Assembly (NCBI RefSeq): GCF_009805705.1
Contig: NZ_VSMB01000006.1
Span: 124,001 to 188,000, forward strand
Source: Ruania rhizosphaerae
GTDB lineage: Bacteria; Actinomycetota; Actinomycetes; Actinomycetales; Beutenbergiaceae
Length of the DNA stretch: 64,000 nt
Direction of reading: 5' to 3'
Shown: one piece after another, positions 8,320 to 17,133 of the stretch
Numbering within the stretch: position 1 is the first letter of the stretch
Layout: each line of letters starts with the position of its first letter
The notes under the pieces: model-generated
Databases searched by the model: none
Seen by the model: only the letters and a program-made list of their open reading frames with translations
What the model was told of the DNA's origin: nothing
Program-made: the position numbers and the translations under genes

Positions 8320-9395
8320 GCGCGCAGACTCACAACCATGCGCGCAGCACTGCACGCGTCGACTTCGGGCATGCGGTGGTCCAGATCCGGGGACGCCGGC
8401 TGTCCGTGCGCTTCGCCGTCCGCAGCGTCGTGACGGTCGTGGTGCTGGCCGCGTTGGCCGGAACGCTCGCCCTGGTGGCACTCACTCTCGGTGACTATCC
8501 GCTCACTCTCGAGGAGGTCGTGCTCGCGCTGACCGGGCAGGACGCCGGGATGGCCAACCTGGTGGTGGTCGAGTGGCGAGCCCCGCGGGCGCTGGCTGCG
8601 CTCGCATTCGGTGCGGCTTTGGGCGTCTCCGGTGCCATCTTCCAGAGCCTGACCCGGAACCCGCTCGCGAGCCCGGACATCATCGGATTCGCTACGGGGT
8701 CCTTCACCGGTGCTCTTGTGGTGATCGTCATCATCGGCGGCTCCTATGTGCAGGTCGCCGGTGGTGCGCTGGTCGGGGGGATCCTGACCGCCGCCGCGGT
8801 CTACGCCTTGTCCTATAAGCGAGGTGTCCAGGGGTTCCGATTCATCATCGTCGGCATCGCCGTCTCGGCCATGTTGGCAAGCCTGAACACCTGGCTGATG
8901 CTCCGCGCTGAGCTCGAGGTCGCGATGAGCGCCGCTGTGTGGAACGCGGGAAGTCTCAACGGCATCACGTGGGCGCAGGCGGGCGCGGGATCAGTCGCAG
9001 TGGTTGTCCTGATGTTGCTGGCTGCGGCTCAGTCGCCCGGGCTGCGTCAGATCGAGCTCGGGGACGACGCGGCGAAGGCGCTCGGCGTATCGGTCGAGCC
9101 GGTGCGCCTCGGACTGGTCATCACGGGTGTGGCGCTGACCGCGGCCGTGACCGCAGCGGCCGGTCCGATCTCCTTCATCGCGCTGGCTGCACCGCAGATC
9201 GCCCGCCGGCTCGCCCGCACACCAGGGGTCACCCTGGCTCCGGCGGCAGCGATGGGGGCGCTTCTTCTGCTCGCTGCGGACGTCCTCGCTCAGCACGCAC
9301 TTCCCAGTTCTCTGCCAGTCGGTGTGGTCACCGTCGTCATCGGAGGTAGCTACCTCGTCTGGCTCCTCGTCCACGAAGCAAGGCGGCAGGTATGA
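8316..9395 (+). CDS. FecCD-family iron-siderophore permease subunit 2
   Basis: 359 residues, same family as subunit 1, with WRAPRALAALAFGAALGVSG and FQSLTRNPLASPDIIGFATG. The cytoplasmic coupling loop reads LGDDAAKALGVSVEPVR and the late block AAGPISFIALAAPQIARRL. It overlaps the previous and next genes by 4 bases each, so the two permease subunits and the ATPase are translated in step. Together they are the only importer channel in a locus holding six binding proteins. Confidence 0.95.
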   Translation: MSAQTHNHARSTARVDFGHAVVQIRGRRLSVRFAVRSVVTVVVLAALAGTLALVALTLGDYPLTLEEVVLALTGQDAGMANLVVVEWRAPRALAALAFGAALGVSGAIFQSLTRNPLASPDIIGFATGSFTGALVVIVIIGGSYVQVAGGALVGGILTAAAVYALSYKRGVQGFRFIIVGIAVSAMLASLNTWLMLRAELEVAMSAAVWNAGSLNGITWAQAGAGSVAVVVLMLLAAAQSPGLRQIELGDDAAKALGVSVEPVRLGLVITGVALTAAVTAAAGPISFIALAAPQIARRLARTPGVTLAPAAAMGALLLLAADVLAQHALPSSLPVGVVTVVIGGSYLVWLLVHEARRQV

Positions 9396-10231
9396 CCATC
9401 TCCGACACGCAGACCGGGTCCATCGCGGACAAGACCGCTCAGCCACCGGCGCGTCTCTACACCGACCGGGCCACACTCGGGTACGACGGCCGAGTCATTT
9501 CTGATGCGCTTTCGGTCAGCGTGCCCGATGAGTCCTTCACTGTGATCGTCGGAGCGAATGCCTGCGGGAAGTCGACGCTGTTGCGAGGCCTGTCCCGGCT
9601 TCTGAAACCGGCCGCGGGGCAGGTCGTGCTGGATGGCGAGATGATCACGAACTACCGGGCGAAAGAGGTGGCGCGCCGGCTCGGGCTGCTTCCGCAGTCT
9701 TCCCTTGCTCCTGATGGGATCACCGTTGCCGACCTGGTCGCTCGCGGCCGGTACCCGCACCAGGGGCTGCTGCGGCAGTGGAGCGAGGACGACGAGCATG
9801 CGGTGGCACACGCCATGGACGCCACTGGGGTGACTTCCCTCTCCGGGCGACTGGTCGATGAACTTTCCGGTGGGCAGCGCCAGCGAGTCTGGGTGGCCAT
9901 GGTGCTGGCCCAGCAGACGAACATCCTGCTCCTGGATGAGCCCACCACCTTCCTGGACATCGCCTACCAGATCGAGCTCCTCGAACTCTTCACCGACCTC
10001 CACCAGGAGGGTCGCACGCTGGTGGCGGTGCTCCACGATCTCAACCATGCGGCACGCTACGCCAGCCACCTGATCGCTATGAAGGACGGAGCGGTGGTCG
10101 CCGAAGGCTCCCCGTCCGATGTCGTGACCGCAGAGTTGGTCGAGGAGGTCTTTGGATTGCGGTGCCTCGTGGTTCCCGACCCGGTCGTCGGAAAGCCCAC
10201 GGTGGTGCCGCTGGGCCGCGATCGCAACTGA
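9392..10231 (+). CDS. FecE/FhuC-type iron-siderophore ABC ATPase
   Basis: 279 residues. Walker A GANACGKST, Q-loop LLPQSSLAPDG, signature LSGGQRQRVW, Walker B ILLLDEPTTFLD and switch His in VLHDLNHA are all intact. It powers the two permease subunits just upstream, with which it overlaps by 4 bases. It ends the unit that starts at iron box 2; the following 176 bases are non-coding and carry iron box 3. Confidence 0.97.
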   Translation: MTISDTQTGSIADKTAQPPARLYTDRATLGYDGRVISDALSVSVPDESFTVIVGANACGKSTLLRGLSRLLKPAAGQVVLDGEMITNYRAKEVARRLGLLPQSSLAPDGITVADLVARGRYPHQGLLRQWSEDDEHAVAHAMDATGVTSLSGRLVDELSGGQRQRVWVAMVLAQQTNILLLDEPTTFLDIAYQIELLELFTDLHQEGRTLVAVLHDLNHAARYASHLIAMKDGAVVAEGSPSDVVTAELVEEVFGLRCLVVPDPVVGKPTVVPLGRDRN

Positions 10232-10313
10232 AGTCTGCTGGTCGGTCGGCCACGCCGCGCTGGTGCCCGGGCAGCGCCTGATGAGCTCGCTGCTGGCGCT
10301 CCCGTTGGCTAAT

Positions 10314-10332
10314 TTAGGTTAGCCTTGCCTTA
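10314..10332 (+). promoter_or_regulatory. DtxR/IdeR-type iron box 3
   Basis: TTAGGTTAGCCTTGCCTTA matches the iron-box consensus at 18 of 19 positions, the best in the window. A TATTGT -10 candidate at 10331-10336 overlaps its end, so repressor binding would occlude RNA polymerase. It precedes the unit of three binding proteins and the exporter pair. Confidence 0.92.
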
Positions 10333-10407
10333 TTGTTGATCGCAGTCCTGGGTCGCGTCACATCCATGTCGCGCCACTTGCCATCACCTATCGAGGAGGA
10401 GCAACCA

Positions 10408-11451
10408 ATGACCGCAGTCTTGCCGAGGCCGCACCTGGATCACATCCGGCATTCCACCCGCCGCGCACGCACCCTGTGCTCCCACTATTCATCGGTGCGG
10501 GCCGACATCACCCGCCGCCACCTGTTCGGACTGGGGGCAGTGACGACGGCGGGGGTGCTCGCCGGATGCGGCACCACTGACGAGACGGGCCCGGGGGCCG
10601 GGAGCGAACTGCTCGACTACGACTATCTGGAGTTCTCCGGGCAGATCCCTGCCGATCCGCAGCGCGTGCTCGTGATCGAGGGCCGCGCCGACCTGGAGTT
10701 CGCCCTGACCTGCGGGTATCCGGTCATTGCCTCCGGGTTCTACTTCGGCCGCGACGGCGCACTCTTCGACGAGCTGGGCGAGCTGATGCCAGCTGATCTG
10801 GAGACCTTCGATTTCGCCGAGACGAATGAACCCGACTACGAGAAGATCGCCTCGCTCGAACCGGATCTGATCGTGATGCGACAGCCCGCGTGGGCCGGTG
10901 ACTTCTACGGGAGGTCGCGATTGTTGGAGATCGCGCCCGTCCTGGCGGTAGCGTCCGGGAGTACCGGATGGCAGCAGACGATGCGCGACCAGGCCACCAT
11001 GCTCAGGCGTGATCAGGTCGTCAATGATGAGATCGAGCGATACACCGACCTCATCGAGGAGATTCGTGCACGCTCGGGCCCCCAGCTCGACGCGACGACG
11101 CTGATCTATGGCACCGCCCTCGACGACGGCGGAATGTACGTCATCACCGATTCTCAGGCCAACGAGGTCGCGGCCGATCTCGGAATCGACGTTCCGCGGT
11201 ATGAACCCGGAGCCGACGAGAACGGCTATCACGAGTTGTCACCGGAGAACCTCGACCAAGTCTCCGAAGCCACCACGTTGGCCATCTATGCCTATGACGA
11301 ACGCCCGGCTCTCGGCCAGACCCCGACCTTCCAGCTATTGCCTGCAGCCCAAAGCGGGAACGTGCACAGTCTCGACCTCACGCTGAACCAGGGGCTCGCC
11401 CGCGCCGCATGTGCGATGGCGCGACGGCTCGAGGAGATCGTCACCGCATGA
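10408..11451 (+). CDS. Tat-exported iron-siderophore substrate-binding lipoprotein 3
   Basis: 347 residues. The signal sequence has a twin-arginine motif (TRRHLFGLGAVTTAG) followed by the lipobox LAGC, so this member is predicted to be exported folded by Tat, unlike its Sec-type neighbours. The mature part is FecB/FhuD-like (IPADPQRVLVIEG, LEPDLIVMRQP). ATG 10408 is preceded by GAGGAGGAG. Its stop overlaps the next start by 4 bases. The binding-pocket sequence differs clearly from lipoproteins 1 and 2, suggesting a different ligand. Confidence 0.92.
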   Translation: MTAVLPRPHLDHIRHSTRRARTLCSHYSSVRADITRRHLFGLGAVTTAGVLAGCGTTDETGPGAGSELLDYDYLEFSGQIPADPQRVLVIEGRADLEFALTCGYPVIASGFYFGRDGALFDELGELMPADLETFDFAETNEPDYEKIASLEPDLIVMRQPAWAGDFYGRSRLLEIAPVLAVASGSTGWQQTMRDQATMLRRDQVVNDEIERYTDLIEEIRARSGPQLDATTLIYGTALDDGGMYVITDSQANEVAADLGIDVPRYEPGADENGYHELSPENLDQVSEATTLAIYAYDERPALGQTPTFQLLPAAQSGNVHSLDLTLNQGLARAACAMARRLEEIVTA

Positions 11452-12464
11452 GGGTGAGCGCCACGCCGGCCCCCTCCCTTCGGCGCCTGTTCCTGTCCCT
11501 GGCGTTCGTGCTATCCGTCGGTGCCGCCGCCGCGTGCGGGAATGACCCGGCCGAGTCGACCTCACCGGCTGAATCGGACGGCTCCGACCTCGCGGCGGGC
11601 TTCCCGACGACCGTCGAGCACGGACTCGGATCGGCCGCGATCGACGATATGCCGGAGCGGGTCGTGACGCTGGGTGACTACAACGATCTGGACTCAGTGC
11701 TTGCGCTAGGCATCGAACCGGTCGCGTTCGGCTTCACCGATGCCTTTGGCACTGGTTTGGCATCGTGGCAACTCGCTGCCGGTGCCGACTCGATCGACCA
11801 GTTCGACGTGAGCACTGGGATCAGCGTGGAGGCCGTGGCAGCGGCTGACCCCGACCTGATCGTCGGGATGACCTCTCAGGTGGAGCCACTCTACGAGCAA
11901 CTGTCGGCGGTGGCACCGACGATCGCAGTGCCGTTCGACACCACCTGGCAGGGCCAGCTCCAGGTCATCGCGCAGGCGACTGGCCGGACGGCCCAGGCGG
12001 AGGCCCTGGAAGCTGACGTTTCCGCTGCGCTGTCCGATGGAGCCGCACTACTCGACGAGTACGCAGACCGTCCGGTCATGGTCGCCTCCTACTATGGCGA
12101 CACCTTCTATATCCAGGGCGAGCAGAGTTCGATGACCGGACTCCTGCGGGAACTCGGTCTCACCGTCGTCACCACGACGGATGAGCAACTCGAGGAGCAG
12201 TCACTCGAGGCCATACCGGTACTCGATCAAGCTGAGATCATCCTGTCCCTGGCCACGGACCGGGCAGCCACGATCACCGCTCAGGACAACCCGTTGTGGC
12301 AGTCGCTTCCCGCTGTGGAGGCCGGACGCTACACCGCGCTCACCGGCGGTCAGGCGCGTGGGGTCAGCGACGGTTTCAACGCGCTCTCATACCAGACCGT
12401 GATCGACGAACTCGTCCAGGTCGTCACGGAGACGGCGGACGGCAATGGCACACCGCTCTCATAG
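11448..12464 (+). CDS. Iron-siderophore substrate-binding lipoprotein 4
   Basis: 338 residues, Sec-type signal peptide ending in lipobox AAAC, then an acidic/Ser-rich linker. FecB-like blocks include DMPERVVTLG, GIEPVAFGF and DPDLIVGMTS. Its start overlaps the preceding stop, so it is co-translated with lipoprotein 3. Ligand unknown. Confidence 0.92.
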   Translation: MRVSATPAPSLRRLFLSLAFVLSVGAAAACGNDPAESTSPAESDGSDLAAGFPTTVEHGLGSAAIDDMPERVVTLGDYNDLDSVLALGIEPVAFGFTDAFGTGLASWQLAAGADSIDQFDVSTGISVEAVAAADPDLIVGMTSQVEPLYEQLSAVAPTIAVPFDTTWQGQLQVIAQATGRTAQAEALEADVSAALSDGAALLDEYADRPVMVASYYGDTFYIQGEQSSMTGLLRELGLTVVTTTDEQLEEQSLEAIPVLDQAEIILSLATDRAATITAQDNPLWQSLPAVEAGRYTALTGGQARGVSDGFNALSYQTVIDELVQVVTETADGNGTPLS

Positions 12465-12511
12465 CCCGCGCCAGACACTCAGAACTAGTCATACCGAAGA
12501 AGGGACGCACG

Positions 12512-13516
12512 TTGATCGCTCGAGAAGGTAGGAACCTGACACGGGGCCGGACGTTGGGTGCCGTCGCCGTCGGGGCGGTCCTCGCCTTGGTGGCCGGTTG
12601 CGCTGCTGACGAGTCGCCCTCAGAGGAGGCCGCGTCTGCGGAGACCCGCGTGATCGAGACGCACTACGGGGAGGTGACAGTTCCGGCTGATCCGCAGCGC
12701 ATCGCCGCGGTCTCGTACAACACTGTCTGGCAATTGCAGTCGCTCGACATCCAGCCGGTAGCCTCGCAGGACTACAGCCGGTGGGCGCAGGAGTACACCG
12801 ATGAGCAGAATGCGTTCATCGACGGCCTGGAGACGGTTGGGTCATTCGGGGAGCTGAACTATGAGGCAGTGGCCTCGGCTGAGCCGGACCTGATCGTCGG
12901 GGACGCGTATGAGATCGACGACGAAGCCTACGAGCGATTGTCTGCGATCGCGCCGACGGCGATCTACTTCGGCGACAGTCGCGGCGACTGGCAGACGGTC
13001 GTGACCGGCCTCGCCGACGCAACTGGTGCGCAGGAGGCGCTGGGCCGGAACCGCGACGCCTATGAGGCGCGTATCGCCGATCTGCAGCAGTCCTATGCCG
13101 AGGTCATCTCCGGCCAGCAGTGGGCCCTGATCACCGCCGGCGACGGTGATGCCGAGTTCGCCGTACTGTTCCCGACCGGGGAGATCGGAGCGACGCTGAG
13201 CGATCTCGGTGTCTCGATCGCTCCAGGTGTCCCAGAGCCGGATGAAGAGCGTGCCGCCTTCGGTTACGCGAACTACTCCTTCGAGTACCTCGACCAGTAT
13301 CTGGGCGAGGCCGACATCATCCTGACCCCGGCGAACGCGGACGGAAGCACGTGGCCGCCGCTGGACGCCGTCTTCAGCAACAGCCTGTTCCAGGCGCTGC
13401 CGGCGGCGCAAGAGGGCGATGTCTACGAGGTCTATGCCGGCATTCGGAGCTATTCAGATGCGCTGGAGTATCTCGACCGGCTCGAGGATGAGGCACTTGC
13501 GCACGTCCATCCGTAA
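12512..13516 (+). CDS. Iron-siderophore substrate-binding lipoprotein 5
   Basis: 334 residues from a TTG start at 12512, which has GAAGAAGGGA about 6 bases upstream; no ATG or GTG lies between the previous gene and the signal peptide in this frame. Signal peptide with lipobox VAGC. FecB-like blocks: VPADPQRIAAVSYN, AEPDLIVGDAYE. It ends with one of the few TAA stops, and the exporter gene starts 29 bases before that stop. Confidence 0.9.
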   Translation: MIAREGRNLTRGRTLGAVAVGAVLALVAGCAADESPSEEAASAETRVIETHYGEVTVPADPQRIAAVSYNTVWQLQSLDIQPVASQDYSRWAQEYTDEQNAFIDGLETVGSFGELNYEAVASAEPDLIVGDAYEIDDEAYERLSAIAPTAIYFGDSRGDWQTVVTGLADATGAQEALGRNRDAYEARIADLQQSYAEVISGQQWALITAGDGDAEFAVLFPTGEIGATLSDLGVSIAPGVPEPDEERAAFGYANYSFEYLDQYLGEADIILTPANADGSTWPPLDAVFSNSLFQALPAAQEGDVYEVYAGIRSYSDALEYLDRLEDEALAHVHP

Positions 13517-15248
13517 ACAGCGCCGCGGCGATCCCGCCGGTCTCGGGAGAGGGTGGCTGACGCGATGGCTGCCGGTGTTCGGGCGGCCACCGCGGCAGGC
13601 ACCCGCTGCCGCTCCGCTGGCGGCAGGTGAGGCGACGACAGCACGGCGATTCACGCTCCGGGTGATCGTCGCGGCCCCGCAGTTGACGATTCCCGCCGCA
13701 CTCCTGTCCACCGTCCACCAGGTCGGCGAGGCGCTGGTTCCAGTGGTGATGGGGCTGGCGATTGACCGGGGACTGGCGAGCGGAGACATGCGGCAGGCCG
13801 GGTTCTGGCTGCTCGTGCTCGGCCTGAACTTCCTGATGCTCTCACTGGGGTTCCGCTTCGCCGCCTTGCTCTCCACCAGGGCCGTGCAGCTGACCCAGCA
13901 CCGGCTGCGTTCGATGTTGTCGGCAGCTGTGCTGCACACGCGGCACCGGGCGGTCAGACAGGCCGACGGCGCGGTCCTGTCGACGACGACCAGCGACGTC
14001 TCGGGCCTGTCCCTGGCCGTGACGATCGGGGTATTCCCCGTCGGCGGTCTGGTGGGGATCGGTTTCATCGCCGCGACGCTGTTCGCCATCTACTGGCCGC
14101 TGGGCGTGGCCGTCGCGATCGGTGCACCCTTTGCGGTGGTGGCGATGGGTGCGCTGAGCAGCCCGTTCGCCCGCAGCAGGCACCGCTCGCAGACGCTGCT
14201 CGCCGCAGCAGTGGGGCAGGCAACCGACATGGTGGCCGGCTACCGGGTGATCAAGGGGGTCGGCGCCGAACAGGAGGCGACCGCGCGATACCGGCGTTCC
14301 AGCCGTACGGCGCTTGCCGGTGCACACAGCAGCATCGGTGCGCTGGGCAGGTATCTCGCCGGAAGTAACGCGGTCAGTGGTGCCTTTGTCGCCATTATGG
14401 CGGGTTTGGCCGGGTGGTTCGCCGTCGACGGGCGGATCAGCGTCGGTGAGCTGATCGCCGTCGTCGGCCTCGCCCAGGTACTGCTGCCGCCGCTGAACAT
14501 GCTGACCTCGGAGACGGTCACCTGGTGGGCGACCGCCGTCGCCTCGGGTGGCCGGATCCTCGACCTCCTGGCGGAGCCGAACCGATCCGCGCCGCCGAGC
14601 GGACCCGACGCGCACGACGCCACGCTGTCCGCACTGCCGCCGGTCGAGGTCCAGCTCGACGGTGATGAGCAGATCCGAGTGGAGCCGGGTGAGCTCGTAG
14701 GTGTCCATGCCGACGATCGAGTGGCGGCACGGATCGTCGCGGCCCTGCTCGACCCGGCAGCGGGGGAGGGACGTGTGTTCCTCGACGGTGTCCCGGCCGG
14801 GCGACTCGACGAGGACATCTACCGGTCGCAGGTGAGGGTTGCACCACATGAGGCTGTGCTGTTCAGCGGCACGATTGCGGAGAACCTCGACATACCCGGC
14901 GCCCCGCCCGGACTCAGACAGGCCGCGCTGAAGGCGGCGGCCTGTGACGATTTCGCGACCGTCGCGCTGGGCGGCGGGGACCGCCAGGTCGGTCAGAACG
15001 GCGAGCAACTATCTGGCGGACAGCGACAGCGCGTGGCGCTGGCGCGAGCGCTCGCCACCGATGCGCCGGTCCTAGTGCTGCACGATCCCACGACGGCGGT
15101 GGACGCGGTGACCGAGACGGCCATCGCCGGGGGCCTGCGCGAGATCCGGAATGGACGTTCGACCCTCCTCATCGCCTCGTCACCGGCGCTGCTCGGCAGG
15201 TGCGATCGCGTCGTCGACCTGCGCCGCGCGACGGCGGGTGTGTCATGA
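13488..15248 (+). CDS. ABC exporter-fold half-transporter A with degenerate nucleotide site
   Basis: 586 residues: a six-helix exporter-type membrane domain (about 50-370), then a nucleotide-binding domain. The domain has lost key catalytic residues: the Walker A position reads GVHADDRVAARIV with no GK[ST]; Walker B reads VLVLHDPTTAVD (Asp to His, catalytic Glu to Asp); the switch His is missing (LLIASSPAL). The signature LSGGQRQRVALARAL is intact. It must therefore act with the adjacent partner, which supplies ATP-binding residues. ATG 13488 overlaps lipoprotein 5 by 29 bases. Exporter-fold pairs in iron loci include siderophore importers (IrtAB, YbtPQ) and exporters; the direction here is not settled. 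Confidence 0.88.
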   Translation: MRHLRTSIRKQRRGDPAGLGRGWLTRWLPVFGRPPRQAPAAAPLAAGEATTARRFTLRVIVAAPQLTIPAALLSTVHQVGEALVPVVMGLAIDRGLASGDMRQAGFWLLVLGLNFLMLSLGFRFAALLSTRAVQLTQHRLRSMLSAAVLHTRHRAVRQADGAVLSTTTSDVSGLSLAVTIGVFPVGGLVGIGFIAATLFAIYWPLGVAVAIGAPFAVVAMGALSSPFARSRHRSQTLLAAAVGQATDMVAGYRVIKGVGAEQEATARYRRSSRTALAGAHSSIGALGRYLAGSNAVSGAFVAIMAGLAGWFAVDGRISVGELIAVVGLAQVLLPPLNMLTSETVTWWATAVASGGRILDLLAEPNRSAPPSGPDAHDATLSALPPVEVQLDGDEQIRVEPGELVGVHADDRVAARIVAALLDPAAGEGRVFLDGVPAGRLDEDIYRSQVRVAPHEAVLFSGTIAENLDIPGAPPGLRQAALKAAACDDFATVALGGGDRQVGQNGEQLSGGQRQRVALARALATDAPVLVLHDPTTAVDAVTETAIAGGLREIRNGRSTLLIASSPALLGRCDRVVDLRRATAGVS

Positions 15249-17014
15249 GCACCTCGATCCTGCCGATCGCCGGGGCCCGGGAGGTCTGGACAGAGCTGCG
15301 CCGCGCGAGCCACGGGCACCGGCTCATGATCGCCGCCGCCATCGGCCTTGGCCTCCTCTCCGCCGGGCTGGGGCTGCTCTTCCCCGCACTGCTCGGTGCC
15401 CTCGTCGACCTCATCGACGACGATGCCGCAGATCTCGGCACCGTCGTCACGATCACGGTTGCAGCGGTCGGCGCCACCATCGCCGGCGCTATCGGAACAG
15501 CGGTGACGATCGTGCTGGCCGCCCGTGCCTATCAGAGCATCCTGGCCGATCTGCGCGAACGGCTGGTCGCCCGGGCGATGGGGCTGCCGCAGGGCGTCGT
15601 GGAGCGAGCAGGTACCGGCGATCTCCTCGCCCGCGCCGGCGACGACGTCGCCCAGATCGCCGATGCCGCGCCCCGGGTGGTCCCGGCCCTGACGAGCGCG
15701 GGGTTCACGATCGTCGTCACCCTCGGCGGGATGACCGCCCTCGACTGGCGTTACGGGGCGGCGCTTGCGGTCACGTTGCCCGTCTACTTCCTCACCCTGC
15801 GCTGGTACCTCGCCACCGCGCCGCCCGTCTACCAGGCCGAACGCTCCGCGATGGGCGTGCGTGCTCAGCACATCCTGGAATCGCTGCGCGGTCGCGATAC
15901 TGTGCTCGGTTTCGGGCTCGGCGAACGCCGTCACCACACGGTGATCGGGGCGTCCTGGGCCGTCGTCGGTCACAGCCTGCGGGCCCGCACAGTGCAGAAC
16001 ATGTTCTTCGGGCGGCTCAACTTCGCTGAGTACCTCGGCATGGCGGGCATCCTCACGGCCGGTTACCTGCTGATCAGCGCAGGACACTCCACCATCGGCG
16101 CGGCCACCACGGCCATGCTGTTCTTCCTGCGGCTGTTCGGCCCTATCAACCAGCTGCTGATGGTCGTCGACGTGCTGCAGTCGGCGCTCGCGTCGCTGGG
16201 CCGGATCGTCGGGGTGATCGCCATGCCCGGACCCGGGCGAGGTGATGTTTCCGGCCCCGGCGCGGCTGGGCGGGCTGGGCAGGCCAGGCAGATCTCAGGG
16301 GTGGCAGATGTGGTGGTCCGGCTGCGTGGGGTCACTTTCGCCTACGACGGTGAGCACGTGCTCCACGGCGTCGACCTCTCGATCGGGGCGGGGGAGCGAC
16401 TAGCGATCGTCGGCGCCTCCGGGGCCGGGAAGACCACCCTCGCCAGAGTGCTGGCGGGCATCTACGTTCCTGCGACCGGCTCCGTCCAGCGCCCCCGGAA
16501 CACCGCCATGATCACCCAGGAGTCACACGTGTTCGCGGGCACACTGCGGGAGAATCTCACTCTCGCCGCCCCACAGTCCAGCGACGGCGATATCTGGACA
16601 GCGCTGGAGGCCACCGGTGCAGCTGGGCTGCTGGAGCTGCTGCCCGATGGTCTGGACACTGCACTGGGCGCCGCTGGTGTGGAACTGACCTCGGCGCAGG
16701 CTCAGCAACTCGCCCTGGCCCGGATCATGCTGGTCGACCCGGAGATGGTCATCATGGACGAGGCGACTGCTGAAGCGGGATCGTCTGACGCAGGCGTCCT
16801 TGACCGTGCCGCGCAGCGGGTGCTTGACGGGCGGACGGGACTGGTGATCGCGCACCGGCTCTCCCAGGCCGCTGCCTGTGACCGGATCGTCGTGATGGAG
16901 CAGGGTCGGATCGCCGAGACCGGCACTCACGCCGAGCTTCTCGCCGCGGACGGCGTCTACGGGCGGCTGTGGCGAGCCTCGAGGTCCGGGTCACCCGCCG
17001 GTACGGGGACATGA
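15245..17014 (+). CDS. ABC exporter-fold half-transporter B with canonical Walker motifs
   Basis: 589 residues, six-helix exporter membrane domain plus nucleotide-binding domain. Walker A GASGAGKTT (about 389-397), Walker B MVIMDEATAE with catalytic Glu (about 501-510) and switch His in IAHRLS are intact. The signature motif is degenerate (LTSAQAQQ instead of LSGGQ). It is the mirror image of half-transporter A, so the heterodimer should have one active site, made from B's Walker motifs and A's signature, and one dead site. It overlaps A by 4 bases. Confidence 0.9.
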   Translation: MSTSILPIAGAREVWTELRRASHGHRLMIAAAIGLGLLSAGLGLLFPALLGALVDLIDDDAADLGTVVTITVAAVGATIAGAIGTAVTIVLAARAYQSILADLRERLVARAMGLPQGVVERAGTGDLLARAGDDVAQIADAAPRVVPALTSAGFTIVVTLGGMTALDWRYGAALAVTLPVYFLTLRWYLATAPPVYQAERSAMGVRAQHILESLRGRDTVLGFGLGERRHHTVIGASWAVVGHSLRARTVQNMFFGRLNFAEYLGMAGILTAGYLLISAGHSTIGAATTAMLFFLRLFGPINQLLMVVDVLQSALASLGRIVGVIAMPGPGRGDVSGPGAAGRAGQARQISGVADVVVRLRGVTFAYDGEHVLHGVDLSIGAGERLAIVGASGAGKTTLARVLAGIYVPATGSVQRPRNTAMITQESHVFAGTLRENLTLAAPQSSDGDIWTALEATGAAGLLELLPDGLDTALGAAGVELTSAQAQQLALARIMLVDPEMVIMDEATAEAGSSDAGVLDRAAQRVLDGRTGLVIAHRLSQAAACDRIVVMEQGRIAETGTHAELLAADGVYGRLWRASRSGSPAGTGT

Positions 17015-17047
17015 GGCAGCCACTGCCGGTGTCGGCTGCCAAAGAAC

Positions 17048-17066
17048 TAAGGTTAGGCTTAACTCA
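17048..17066 (+). promoter_or_regulatory. DtxR/IdeR-type iron box 4
   Basis: TAAGGTTAGGCTTAACTCA matches the iron-box consensus at 17 of 19 positions. It lies 67 bases before the start of lipoprotein 6 and 33 bases after the exporter pair, giving that lipoprotein its own iron-controlled promoter. Confidence 0.88.
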
Positions 17067-17133
17067 CTTGTGCGTGACCGTTGACACGCACCGCGTGTTC
17101 GACCATGAGAGACGAGCGATCGGGAGAGATGGC

